From the NCBI GenBank assembly GCA_008638375.1, contig CM018043.1, positions 36,443,481 to 36,507,480 on the forward strand: a stretch of DNA of 64,000 nucleotides, given 5' to 3'. Below the pieces are notes generated by a model that saw nothing but the letters and a program-made list of their open reading frames with translations, made no database searches and had not been told where the DNA came from. The DNA comes from Nyssa sinensis. Taxonomy: Eukaryota > Streptophyta > Magnoliopsida > Cornales > Nyssaceae. Positions within the stretch are counted from its first letter, which is position 1, and every line of letters starts with the position of its first letter. A program made the position numbers and the translations under genes. This document shows positions 1 through 11,612 of this stretch, in pieces.

Positions 1-227
1 GTAGATTGCAACGAATAATAAACTAGTAGGCCTCGTAGTAATTAAACTAGACAATCATGAAAATAAGTACAGAAGAACATTCGATACTCAAAGCATAAAT
101 TGAACAATAAAAATAAATTAGATCTCACAGTATTATTGAATCTGAGGCTTCCGTTTCCTTCGACCAATTATAAAAGTTTAGCCACGTAGGGCCATGAAAA
201 CTCGAAAGAGAAATTAGAGAAGAAGGA

Positions 228-260
<33 letters not shown>

Positions 261-841
261 CCGTCAAATCTGATCTCCTCCTTTTACACATTAATTCAGT
301 GTTGGAAGCCTATTAGAACTCCTAAAGATATTCCAAATATTATCCTAAAATAAAAATACCAAAATCTGACTAATTAAGGAAAATATTAAAAATAAAATAA
401 AGTCCTAATATAACTAGGAAAGTGATGTTTGCAGCTGAAATTTTTGTGCACAACTTCCAAAAATAAATCACGTGGACCCGCACATTAGAATTTCGCGCAG
501 CTAAAAATGCTCCAGAACGTCATCATAATAGGTGCAGCAACTTTAAGCCCAATTTCGACCTTGATGCAGCCCGAATCTCTCACAATTCAAAACATGAACG
601 TTGTATACATTGTTCTTGGATTTCTACAAAATCTTGAATCATCTCAATCGGAGCTCGAATGAGTGAGTTATGCTCAGATTACGAAGCTGTCCAAAATCAC
701 CCAATTAGCTTCGTTTTGCACTTAGCACCTCCATTTGCATCCTAAATCAAAATATAAGAATAATGAGTACATTTAGGCACCAAATAAGGATAAAAAACTA
801 AACATTAAGGGAGAAAAATATTACATTTTGCATTCTCATCA
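1..841 (-). repeat. AT-rich noncoding sequence, possible end of a minus-strand LTR
   Basis: No coding potential was seen. A (GA)n run lies at about 229-260. The right edge, read on the minus strand, begins TGATGAGAATGCAAAATG, which looks like the TG start of an LTR. No second copy is present in the window, so the assignment is weak. The sequence is cut by the window's left edge. Confidence 0.25.
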
Positions 842-1694
842 ATTGGGTTGAATCAGACAAGTCTTTAAGCTTGAACTCTTTCGATTGAGCTTTCAATGGT
901 ATTGAACTACTTCTTCAATAGATTAGAACTATTACTTGTGTAAAACAAGGCTTTAAAAATATGGAAGAAGAAATATGGGAAACTATTGCAACAACAATTG
1001 ACTTCTTAATTTTTCTGTTTGGCTCTTTGTGTGTGTCACCGAATTATGGTGGCCAAGGGGTCTTATTTATAGGGAAAAAGTAAGGAGGTTTGATCCAAGG
1101 ACTCATAATGAATCCTATGGATGAATGGCCAAGATTGAATGCTTAATGAGCAAACAATTAGATATAAATATTATTTTGTGCACAAATTTAGGGAAAATCC
1201 CTTGGAATAATGAAGGGAGGGAAATTTGTAAGTATTTGGTGCACAAATCTAAGCAAATCCCTTGGGATAAGGAAGGAAGGGAAATAGGCAAGTATTTGGT
1301 GGACAAACCTATATTTACTATCTCGCCCCTAATTCGGTGGGGAATTTAGGGATAAGGAAATTACAAAAATGTCACTAAAGTATAAAAAAGTCAAATTGTC
1401 CCTAAGTGGCTAAAATTACTAAATTAATCTTATTAAGGTAAAATGGCATGGAAATTACATGTATACCCATGAAAGACCAAAAGAACTTATATGGGATAGG
1501 AATATGTTAAAATTACCAAGGTACCCCCTAAAGAACAAAATAACAATAATATTACAAAAATACCCCTAGAAGGTGGAAAACCTCTAGTATTTACCAAACT
1601 ACCCCTAATGGGTAGGGAAAGCTAGAAATTATCAAAATGCCCTTGTTGGGCATAATGACCAAAATATAGAAAAGGCCTTCTATGGGAAAAATGA
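842..1694 (-). repeat. Fragment of the older LTR-like sequence also seen at 35600-36620
   Basis: From about 1047 this matches 35600-36620 in the same orientation. Both contain a gtggccaa motif followed by a minus-strand TATA box (TATAAATA complement at 1064-1071 and 35616-35623), then a long series of degenerate 'accaaaatgcccct' motifs. It appears to be part of a second copy of the element at 29820-57737, truncated on its right where the chromovirus sequence begins. No gene is present; the short open frames here are not coding. Confidence 0.5.
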
Positions 1695-2203
1695 CAGATG
1701 ATGTATAAAATAACCTCATGCACATTAACATAAGTACATGTAAACATTCAATTTATTTATGTATTGTACCACGTGTTCAAGTAAATGTTCATACCAATAC
1801 TCAAACAATCTCTAATAATGTCTCAAATATCTAGTAATTTAATACATCAAGTATTTTCACATTAAACACTTAAGTCAAAGTTCATATCAACACTTAGACA
1901 AGTTAAAATGATGTCTTGATCATCTAACAACTTAACACATCAAGTATTTTTGCATCAAGCAATTCAAATCATTGTTCAGATCAACATTCAAACAATTTTC
2001 AACGATATATCAATCACCTACAATTCAATATCGTAAGCATGCTCACATCAAGGCATATATCACACTTCACATTTCACAAGCATACAACAGTCAAAAGTAA
2101 AAAATATTTGAAACTTAACGTTTTTAAATTTTATTCAAGTGTCCTAGTGTTACCCAAACCCGTTGCCCCTAAGTGTTCTAAACCTAAGGCTCTGATACCA
2201 TTA
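1695..2203 (-). repeat. Chromovirus 5' leader and primer-binding site lying outside the 3' LTR
   Basis: This stretch matches 26077-26508, the leader of the chromovirus that starts at the right-hand LTR, apart from about 85 bp absent from that copy. It ends with GGCTCTGATACCA at 2188-2200, the complement of the plant initiator-Met tRNA primer-binding site. A leader and primer site belong inside an element, downstream of its 5' LTR. Here they lie beyond the LTR that serves as 3' LTR for the element to the right. The LTR at 2204-4180 therefore looks shared by two element bodies, the left one truncated at 1695. Confidence 0.6.
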
Positions 2204-4180
2204 TGTCATGCCTCGGGCCTCAAAGACCTAAGGGTGACCCTGTAAATCAAGGTCAAACTAAATAAATGATTCCTGTATATCTTAAGCCACCTTATGATAT
2301 GTATATTCTCACTTGAGTTTTTCATAACAAAAATATTCATTAATATTCCATACACATAATCCAACAAGGTTTCCATATATAAATTCTAAAAGTGTATTCA
2401 TCTTGTGATTGCTATTTCTAAGTCAAAAGAATAATAGTCTTGTTGAGGCTTCCGAGCCTTTACATCAACATATAAAGACCATAGGGCCTTTTACATTCCT
2501 AAAATAACAAAAGACCAAAATAGAAGTTGTTAGTTTAATTACATCCAAAAATAAACATAAGAGTCCAAAAGAGATGTCCTTCTAATCTATGTCATTAAGC
2601 GACTGACTCCTTGTCGTTACCTACATCTAGTAGGGGTCAATACAACAACCCTAATAGAGATTCTAAAATAGGGAAAATTAAGGTGGTGCAAAGTAAAGGC
2701 ATGTGAGATACGAAGTGTTAGGAAAGTATTCAACCAACATGCATACATATCAATAAACGATTTATCATATCCCTATCAATGCAAATCGTCAACCCAACCA
2801 CAAGAAAACATAACAACAAGTAAAGGGTACAAAGTAAATTACCATTCAAACCTTGCGTTTATCCTCTTACTTAAATAAAATCACCTTGTCAATTCACCTA
2901 ATGGCTCCCTGAAAAAGCCTAGTACTTCATGAGCTACTAACCTATTGGCTATGTACTACCACCCGCGTAGGGTTACAATTTGCAACTGAAGGGAGACACA
3001 ATCCCCATCACAAAATATTCCCGGTATCTAATACGGCCTCACAACATGCCACTATTTCTTATCCCTCAACTTATTCTAGGGATTAATTATCCACATCCCA
3101 TTCTCCATTTCCATTTTCATATTTTATCATTCATCAATATTTTTCACCTTATTCATAACATACCCAAGGTCCAGATCACCTCATTAATTATCATAAGAAC
3201 ATAACAATGACTATACAACCTATAGCCATCAACAATCCAATTATCAACAAGTGTGTGGCAAGATTAGCATAAGTAAATGACATTTAACATTTCCCCTAAT
3301 TGTCAACATGAACATGCCAAAATCATTTCAATGCATGCCATTTTGTACTCCTATCATTTCCCAAAACCTAACATATATGTACATGAATAATGACATTTAT
3401 AATGTAAGACAAATAATTAAATAAAATTCTCAATGTATCTATGTAAACACCTAACCCTCAACCTAGGTTAGCATCCCTACCTCAAAACAAGTGTGGATTT
3501 GTGTGTAGAGATAGATTCCAATTTCAAGCTTCAATCCTTACCCTTAAAATCTAAGAAATGATTTACTTATTTTACTTAAGAAAGCAAGATCTACAAAGAA
3601 TTTCAAGAATTTTGAAAAGGAAATGAAAAGCACCAATTTCACCTTTTGCTCTTGAAGAAATCTTGAAATTCTTAAATTTCAATCGGTAGAAATTCATTTT
3701 ATACTTGAATCCTTGTGTTGTGTCATGTTTACAATGCTTAAAGATTCATGAAAGCCTAAAAAATGACCTAACCCTATCTTTCCTCTTGTCTAGAGAGAGT
3801 TTGGAAGAGAAGGGAAAATGGAATTTGAGAAAAAATGGCCTTTCAGCTCGCATTTAAAAGTGTTACGTCGCACGTTCATTCAAACGAACAAGCCTTTTGT
3901 TCGAACGAAGGTCGAACAAATATCAAATAAAAATTACAGTAGACTCTCTAGTGTTCGTTCGAATGAACAACCCATTCATTCGAACGAATGCCAGAAAACC
4001 TTACATATTTTTCTTATTTTTACTATTTTCCATTTATCATCTATGTATCATTACTCCATATTATGTTGTTTAAATTCTTTCCACCTCATTATTATGTTCA
4101 TGAGGTTAATTATCATGCAAAAGTAACATTATTCATTATTTATTTCTTTTATGTATTTTTTAATTTTACGAAACGTTACA
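2204..4180 (-). repeat. Chromovirus LTR, left copy (3' LTR)
   Basis: On the plus strand it begins TGTCATGCCTCGGG and ends ACGAAACGTTACA, so on its own (minus) strand it runs TG to CA. It matches 26509-28527 over its whole length with many substitutions. It is bounded on the right by a polypurine tract and on the left by an initiator-Met primer-binding site. The small open frames inside it are not coding. Confidence 0.8.
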
Positions 4181-4200
4181 ACCTCCCTCCCATAAAGAAA
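4181..4200 (-). other. Polypurine tract of the chromovirus
   Basis: On the minus strand this reads TTTCTTTATGGGAGGGAGGT directly before the TG of the LTR. This is the expected place and composition for the plus-strand DNA primer of a Ty3 element. Confidence 0.7.
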
Positions 4201-5406
4201 TTTCATCCTTGAAATTTAAATAATACCTCTATCAAGGAATAATTCTGGATGTTTGGTGTGAAGTCCATCCTCGCACTCCCACGTGGCCTCCTTCATGCCA
4301 TGGTGTTTCCATAAGACCTTGACCAAAGGAATGGTCTTGCCTCGTAAAACATGCTCTCTCAAATCTAGAATTCGAATGGGTAAACATCCTCTTCAACTCC
4401 CAAATCAGTCCAATCTAAAACAAACAAAGTATCTAGCTCATACTTATGAAACATAGAAACATGAAACACATTGTGGACTCCTACTAGGTGTGCTGGTAAG
4501 GTAAGATGGTAAGCGACCTCTTTAATTCGCTCAAGGATCTCAAACAGTCCTATGTGCCTCGGTGCTAACCTGCCATCACAACCAAATCTAGCCAAACCCT
4601 TTTGTGGGGCAACCTTAAGGAACAGTGATTCCCTACCTCAAAGGCTAAGGATTTCTGCCTCTTGTCTACATAACTCTTCCATTTACTCTGTGCTGTGAGT
4701 AGTTGTTGTCGGATGATCTTTAATTTTTCTATGGCTTCCCTAACTAAATCTGGACCCAAAAGTGTCGCGTCCCCAACCTCAGTCCAATAGATAGTTGATC
4801 TACAAGGTTTACCATACAATGCCTCAAACGGTGCCATCTTGATACTGGTCTGGTAGCTATTATTATAGAAAAACTCCACAAGTGGCATGTGGCCCTCCCA
4901 ACTGCCTTGAAAATCCATGACGCAAGTGCATAGCATATCCTCTAAAGTTTGAATGATACATTCTAACTGTCGTAACTCGGTGCCCAAGGCTCCTTATAGA
5001 CTCTGCTAGAAACGTTTTGTGAATCGTGCATCCTTATCTAAAATAATAGACATTGAAACCCCGTGAAGTCGAAGGATCTCACGTATGTACAATCGGCTGA
5101 GCATGTCCACTGAATCTATAGTCCTGATAGGTAAAAAGTGTGCCAACTTCGTCAGTCGATCCACTACTACCCAAACGGTGTCGTGTTTCTGTGGTGATTT
5201 AGGCAATCCCAACACGAAGTCTATAGTCACATGCTCCCATTTCCACTTGGCAATTGGAAGTGGCTAAAGTAATCCTACGGGCCTCTAGTGCTCCGCCTTG
5301 ACTTGTTGACAAGTCAAACATCGGCTAACGAATCTTGCCGCGTCAGCTTTCATGCCCTTCTACCCGTATTGTCTATGAAGATTGTGATACATCTTCATAC
5401 TTACCC
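4201..5406 (-). pseudogene. Broken Ty3 chromovirus integrase (Tekay/Del-like)
   Basis: Read right to left on the minus strand, this holds the integrase zinc finger (about 5270-5400: two His, then CLTC), the catalytic core (about 5006-5230, with the DFV-GLPKS and VVVDRLTKLAHF signatures) and the core's continuation (4565-4987, with the SYQTSIKMAPFEALYGKPCR type signature). The C-terminal part (4365-4595) has LAPRHIGLFEILERI and GVHNVFHVSM, typical of Tekay/Del chromoviruses. Lesions include TAG stops in the zinc-finger segment where Trp and Gln are expected, a break between 4987 and 5006, and a frame change near 4570. No RT or RNase H precedes it; that part of pol is missing at the junction with the insert at 5407-5717. 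It would have inserted element cDNA into the host chromosome; it is now non-functional. Confidence 0.85.
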
Positions 5407-5717
5407 TGTCACGACCCAAAACCCACCCTATACGGATTAGGGGTCCGTGATTGGGTACATATATAATTTTGTTGCATAATTAAGCACAAAAGTGCTGGCA
5501 GCTCCCTTGGTATATTTTTGGATGCTTAGAATCTTCCTTCACATGGTCAAGGGTTCAAATCCCCTTGGCCTCACTTTTGGGCATTTTTCCCTCATTTTGG
5601 GCTTATGCCTCGTTTGGCTGGTGCAAATTTCTGTTTTAGCTATTTCCTTAATATTTTCTTTTCCATTGCTCTTTTTACGACGCGGTTTCTTCTAGTCATT
5701 CCCTATTTAGGTGAGCT
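5407..5717 (+). mobile_element. Deleted fragment of the TGTCACGACCC LTR family (E5)
   Basis: It starts TGTCACGACCCAAAACCCAC, as the E1, E2 and E3 units do. After about 70 bp it jumps to sequence matching 33330-33570 near the 3' end of E1, including a short palindrome and a tRNA T-arm-like block (5544-5572). It stops at ttaggtgagct, about 270 bp short of the family's 3' end, where chromovirus protease sequence resumes. No TSD is visible. It is probably an insertion into chromovirus pol that was later trimmed by a deletion which also removed RT and RNase H. Confidence 0.6.
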
Positions 5718-7062
5718 AATGTCAATTATAACATTATCCCATGAATTGAACACTAAAAGAGTACCTCGGATAACAAATGGGCCGACGGATGACTCGACCA
5801 CGGTAACTGCAAATACCCTTCCATGAATAGGAGTATGTGAATTAGTTCTACTATCTTGCTCCCTACTGGGAAGTCTGCGGCTTGACAACCGATGAGGATG
5901 GTCTTGGGGCTGGTCTAGAGCTCTATGCTGAAAAGGTCGGTGTTGGTGGAAATGGTGGACGAAAACTCTAGCTTGGTTGGATAGTCTATGAAAAGTAAGG
6001 CTATTGATAGCCTGAGGAAGCCTCAAATCCCTATGGTGCTATGCACTGTTGGGAAAAGTGTCCCACCTGACCATATCGAAAACAACTAGGGGTCCTACCG
6101 TGTCCCTGTGACTGGCCTCCACCCCTTGAGTGTCCTTAGCCTCTGCTAGGTGCCTGCCCCATACCATGTGATTGAGTCTGTCCCCTTTGTGGGCAGTCTG
6201 ACATATAGTGTCCAGGCTGCTGACATGAAAAACAAATCATCTACCCATGATAGTTCTTCCCTAGTGTATGGGAAACAGAAGGTGTTGATCCTGCAAATGA
6301 CTGGGTCGGCTCTAAGACTAAACGACTCATTCTCTCTGCGTTTTCTTAGTCCCGTCTCTTGAGATAAACACTAATACTCCTAGTTGGATATCGGACCTCT
6401 CGAATCCTCCTAAAATTCTCTTCTTCTGCCTCAATCAATAAGGCTTGCTCTACCACCTTAGAATACACTCATAGCTTGAGTGGTACCACCTTAGTTCGGA
6501 TAGTAGGCTTGAGTTCGAACTCCAAAGTCTATGCCCTATCGGCCTTATCCATCACCATTCCTAGTGCATATCGAGAAAGTATAAAAAATCTGGACTCAAA
6601 CTAAGTCACAATCATGTCACATTGGTACAAGTGAAGGAACTCCTAGCGCATTGCATTTTTGGCGATTGCGGGAAAGTACTTATTGAGAAATTTATAAAAA
6701 GCCTAACTACATCCCACCAATCTATGACCTCACCCTCAAACAATACCATAGCAAAATTGATCCAAAGATCATTCTCATCAATCCAAACAGTGTCAAAAAG
6801 TCTAGTGATGGTCCAGAGCCAGTAGTCAGCTGCTAGTGGGTCGAGCTCTCCCCTAAACTTGGGAGGATTAAGCCGTTGGAACTCTTTCATGGCCGCTATG
6901 GCTCTACTCTCGCCACCTTAGGGATGTGAGAGTACCTCATCCCTACTAGCCTGTTGGAACTCATAAAGTCTATCATTCCATGTGCAATCTTAGCTTCGTC
7001 TACATAAACCGTTGGAACAGGCTGTAGATGAGGCAATGGTGATGAAGGCTCAAGAGTAGGGG
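5718..7062 (-). pseudogene. Broken Ty3 chromovirus gag and start of protease
   Basis: On the minus strand the gag core is visible at 6612-6890 (LNPPKFRGELDPLAADYWL, of Retrotrans_gag type). A CX2CX4HX4C zinc knuckle follows at about 6192-6237 (ICFSCQQPGHYMSDC). The protease N-terminal region is at about 5720-5830 (SSVGPFVIRGTLLVFNSW). The protease active-site motif that should come next is replaced by the insert at 5407-5717. Several frames and stop codons interrupt the product. Its N-terminus lies at 25957-25999, on the far side of the Athila-like insertion. Gag would form the particle and bind RNA. Confidence 0.8.
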
Positions 7063-7067
7063 CTCTC

Positions 7068-8803
7068 TGATTAGAGCATAATATTTAATATTTTTAATTC
7101 CTTTATATTTATTTTTTTGGCATATTTTATATTTTAGTGAGTTAATTAATGCATTTATTGAATTAGGGAAGCATTGATGGTAAAAGAATAATTTTGTGCA
7201 ATTTTTGGTTTTTGGACAGATTTGACCTATGGAACTTCAATTGAAATTTGGATGGTCTTAGACTTCGAGAATGAGGAAGTGGTATTCATGAAGTTTTTAG
7301 AGGACATCTTGGGCTTTTCAGAAAGGTCTGCTTTGCAAAAATCCAAGTTCGTTTGGACCTCCAAACATTGTTTCGAAATCAGCCTGAAAAGCTGTTTCGT
7401 GCAGTAGAATCCTGTCCGACCAGCCGACTTCAACGGGCTATAACTTGAGTTTTCAAAGTCCAAATCAAGTGATTGAAAATCCTAAAATTATCTACTCATC
7501 TAGGGCTACAAATTTCATGAAGATCCTGAGTCAACATTCGGTCGTTTTCGGATATAAAAATAGCTCGTAAGATTCAACCCAATTAAAGTGCGGCTGGAGC
7601 ATGGAGAAAATAAAAAGAAAGAAAGCTAATCAAGGTGAGCTGGGCTGGTCAAACTTGCAGCACTGGAACGGTTGAAAAGTAAAAAGAAAGAAAAAGACAA
7701 AAGAAATAAAGAAAGGAAGAAGAAAAGTCAAGGTGGGCTGGGCTTGCGTGATGGCTTGGGCGGTTGAACTAAGTGCGGGGGACTGAACAGTGGGCTAGGG
7801 TGCTGACTAGGAAGATCCAGGCGGTGGAAAATTAAAGGAACAAAGAGAGGAAGCGGCACAGGGGGTGCGGCGCTGAAGCAGTGCACAGGGAGAGAAGAAG
7901 CTTGTGGCGCACAGGGAAGCAGGGGCGCACATAGTTAGAAATTAAATTATTAGTTTTATTTTCTTATTCAATGATGTCTGGCTAGATTTTCAATTCAGTT
8001 TAAGGGGATTTCGAACCCTTCATTACAGTTTGATGGTTGAATTAATTCAGTAACCTAATTTCTCCCTTTTCTTATGAATCTGTTCATGATAATCTATTTT
8101 AACTGTTTATTGATATTTGATTTGATTGATTTAATCAAGACCTGTTGAATTGATCAAAGTATTATCAATTGCTAGATTCAGGAAATATATTACGTAATTG
8201 ATATGGTTCCTAATCAATTGTGGCAAATAGTGATAGATGATTATGGACAAGCTTTTGTTTATTGCTATGATTATCATGACCTAAGTTAAACAGTCCGAAC
8301 TTGTGTGATTGTTGCTTAGAATAATATAATTTCTTGGATATTAATGCTGCCATTACATTAAATTTAGAGAGCTTGTTCTAAATTGTTTAATGGTTAGAAT
8401 CTAATGGAGAGCTTGTTTCATTAGTAAGGAATTAAGGAAAATTTTGGGTAGCAGAACTTGTTATTACCTAGGATTATTAGATTCATTGAAGGGTAGAATA
8501 ACGTTATAATTGATTGATTGTTCCATTAACTGTGAGGGTGAGATTGAACCGAAGAACTAAAGTTTTTAATTCATTGATATCTATTATTAATTTAGTTTTC
8601 AATCGTAATTAGTTTGATCAAGATTTCAACCCCCTATTTATTGTTTTGTTATTAATTAAATTTCAGTTTTGAATTAGTCAGAATAAATAAAAAATAAATT
8701 GTGAACACTCTCTGTGGGTTCGACCCTTACTTGTCTAGCTACTGTGTTTATTGTATTAAGAAGTAAGGTTAAATATTTTTGGAGTGTTAACGACATGCTT
8801 CCA
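7068..8803 (+). repeat. 5' LTR of the Athila-like element
   Basis: It begins TGATTAGAGCATAATATTT and ends CATGCTTCCA. It aligns end to end with 24216-25956. The short open frames inside it, such as 7222-7407, also occur in the other LTR and are not genes. Confidence 0.85.
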
Positions 8804-8808
8804 AAATT

Positions 8809-8826
8809 TGGCGCCGTTGTCGGGGA
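8809..8826 (+). other. Primer-binding site of the Athila-like element
   Basis: TGGCGCCGTTGTCGGGGA follows the 5' LTR after a few bases. This is close to the TGGCGCCGTTGCCGGGGA found in Athila-type elements. Confidence 0.75.
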
Positions 8827-9077
8827 GTGTTTTTTGTCATTTTTTTTTTATTTATTCTAGCTGATTTTTTTTTTATTTTTTTTTTAATTCGTTGCTTTTA
8901 GGTCAATTTGTGTTTTCATTTCTGTTATCAAATTCTGATTTTTATTTTATTTTTTTATAGGTTCGGTGAAGTTTTCTAGGTGGCACTATTCATTTAGAAA
9001 TTTGCAATTTATTGTTTGGTTATTTATTTTTAATTTATTTTTATTATTATTTTTTATTTTCTATTTCTTTTTGGTTT

Positions 9078-11273
9078 ATGACTCAATCTTCTCATCCTGA
9101 TGAATTAAGATTTGATCCAGAAATTAAGAAAACCGCACGAAGGTTGAGAAAAGAGACTCGGCAAGCTCAAATTGCAACTGCAAACTCTGAAAAAGCTATC
9201 GCTGCATCACCTGGCTTGAACATAGCACTTGAGTTATTTTCTAACAGTTCATACAGTGATTCAGAAGAGGAAGATATGGCTGCTCCTAATAACAATAGGG
9301 CTGCTAGGACTTTGAGGGAGTTGGCCACTCCTAATCTAAATCAACAACCACTGTGTATTGAATATCCTGATTTAGATGCTGCTTTTGAATTGAAATCAGG
9401 ACTAATACATCTTTTGCCTACTTTTCGTGGTCTTACAAGTGAAGATCTATACAAGCACCTGAATGAATTTCATGTGGTGTGTTCTAGCATGAAGACTCAA
9501 GGAATAGTAGAGGAGCAGATAAAGCTTAGAGCTTTTCCGTTCTCATTGGCAGACTTGGCAAAGGATTGGTTATATTACCTTCCTTCCGGATCGATTCAAA
9601 CATGGAATGAGATGAAGAGGCTAGTTTTGGAGAAATATTTTCCTGCTTCTAGGGCTGCTAATATAAGGAAAGAGATATATAGCATTAGACAATATAATGG
9701 AGAATCTCTTTACGAGTATTGGGAGAGGTACAAGAAGTTATGTTCAAGCTGTCCACCACACCAAATTGATGATTAGCATTTAATTCAATATTTTTATGAG
9801 CGATTATTGCCAATGGATAGAAGTATGATAGATGCTGCTAGTGGAGGAGCACTAATTGATAAGACCCCAGATGCTGCTAAGAATCGGATTTCAAACATGG
9901 CAGCCAACTCACAGCAGTATGGAACCAGAATGGAGCATACACCTAAACAGGTGAATGAGGTAAGTACTTCTAACATTGAACATCAAATTTCTGATTTAAC
10001 TGCTATGGTTCGTCAAATGGCTATAGGGAACATGCAAGCAGCAAAACTGTGTGGAATTTGTTCGTTGTCAAGACATAATTCTGATGTGTGTCCAACATTG
10101 CAAGAAGATGAAACTGTTCAGCAAGCGAATGCAGTAGGGAATTTCCCAAGACAACCCCAGCGCCGATATGATCCCTACTCTAATACTTACAATCTAGGAT
10201 GGAAAGATCATCCCAATTTGAGCTATGGAGGAAATAGGCAGCCAATGCAAAATGCTTTTCCAAATAGGCAACCCAATTTTCAACAGGTTCAACAGCAGTA
10301 TCCACCCAAACAAGCAGTTCCTTCCAGTTCTGGAACATCTCTTGAGGATATGTTTAAAACTTTCATGACCCATACGCAACAATTCTAACAAGTGACAAGG
10401 ACTTCTATATAAAATTTGGAGAATCAGGTAAGTCAGCTTGCTACCACAGTTGGTCGATTGGATTCTCAAGGCTCAGGTAAGTTACCTTCTCAAACTGTTA
10501 TTAATCCAAGGGAGAATGCAAGTGTTATAACATTGAGGAGTGGCAAACAATTGGAAGTACCAAAATCCACTGCTATAGTTGTTGAGGAGGAGACTAAGAA
10601 GGAGGCAGAAATATCTAAGATAATTCATAATCCTTCTATTCAAGTTAAGACTAACCCCCTACCTTTTTCATACAGATGTGCAAGGTTTAAGAAGGAGGAG
10701 TAAGAGAAAGAAATCTTAGAGACATTCCGCAAGGTAGAGGAGAATATTCTGTTATTAGATGCAATTATGCAAGTGCCAAGGTATGCAAAGTTTTTGAAAG
10801 AATTATGCACTAATAAGCGAAAATTAAGAGATGATGAGAAGGTAAGTGTGGGGGAGAATGTGTCAGCAATTCTTCAAAGAAAGCTCCCCTCTAAGTGTAA
10901 AGATCCAAGTATGTTCACTATTCCATGTAGAATAGGTAATACTAGATTTGAAAGAGCCATGTTAGATTTAGGAGCTTCTATTAATGTCATGCCACGATCT
11001 GTTTATGCTTTTTTAAATCTAGGTTCTTTGAAAAAAACTGGTGTTATTATACAATTGGTTGATCGTACTAATGCTTACCTTGAAGGGGTGATTGAGGATG
11101 TGTTAGTGCAGGTGAATGAATTAATATTTCCTGCAGATTTTTACATTATGGATATGGATGATGATATATCTCCTAATCCTGCACATATTTTATTGGGGAA
11201 ACCATTCTTGAAAACAGCTAGAACAATGATTGATGTGCATAACGGTACCTTGACCATGGAATTTGATGGATGA
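9078..11273 (+). pseudogene. Athila-like gag-protease with four in-frame stops
   Basis: One reading frame runs throughout. The start chosen is the MTQSSHPDELRF methionine; the upstream FYYYF-rich stretch is translated leader. The Retrotrans_gag domain is about 9380-9800 (LLPTFRGLTSEDLYKHLNEF, AKDWLYYLP). A zinc knuckle lies at about 10050-10090 (CGICSLSRHNSDVC, CX2CX4HX4C). A conserved linker has ITLRSGKQLE. The retropepsin-like domain is 10767-11273, with MLDLGASINVMP at the active site and ILLGKPFLKTART near the end. Stops are TAG at 9774 and TAA at 10386, 10410 and 10701. Each sits where relatives have Gln, and no frameshift occurs. The product would have been particle protein plus the protease that cuts it. 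Confidence 0.85.
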
Positions 11274-11612
11274 AAAGATTCAATTCAACATTTATGAGGC
11301 CATGAGGTACCCTAGTGATATTAATCATGTTTTTGTTGTTGATGTTATTAACCCTTTAGTGCAGGAAAGTTTTTGACCAAACAAGTAAGGAGAACTTGGA
11401 GGTAGGTTGAGGAGCAAGTTGTCGAGCAAACGACGTAAAACAAATGCGCTACTTGGGAGGCAACCTAAGAAACCAGATTTGAATTTCTTTCCCTTTTTTT
11501 TTTTTGTTTTTGTCAATTTTTTTTTCCTTTGCATAATTATCTTACATTGGGGACAATGTAAGGTTTAAGTGTGAGGAAGAGGCTTTCAAACTTTGTTTTT
11601 ATTTATTATTAT
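11274..11612 (+). mobile_element. Athila 3' region directly after protease (pol missing)
   Basis: About 60 codons of the normal post-protease sequence are recognisable (FNIYEAMRYPSD), then the frame ends at a TGA near 11375. Next come blocks typical of the far 3' region of Athila-type elements: ttgggaggcaacctaag (11453-11469) and cattggggacaatgtaag (11546-11563). RT, RNase H and integrase, which should lie between, are gone. The last five bases, ATTAT, are the TSD of T1. Confidence 0.7.

Noticed and set aside
3818..4212. ORFs at the right end of the left chromovirus LTR
   Set aside because: The homologous stretch at 28200-28595 is in the other LTR; frames differ and no protein features are present.
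5544..5572. tRNA gene
   Set aside because: Only a T-arm-like block is present; no acceptor, D or anticodon arm could be built.
7222..7463. Small ORFs on both strands in the Athila LTR
   Set aside because: The same sequence recurs in the 3' LTR (24369 onward) with different frame lengths.
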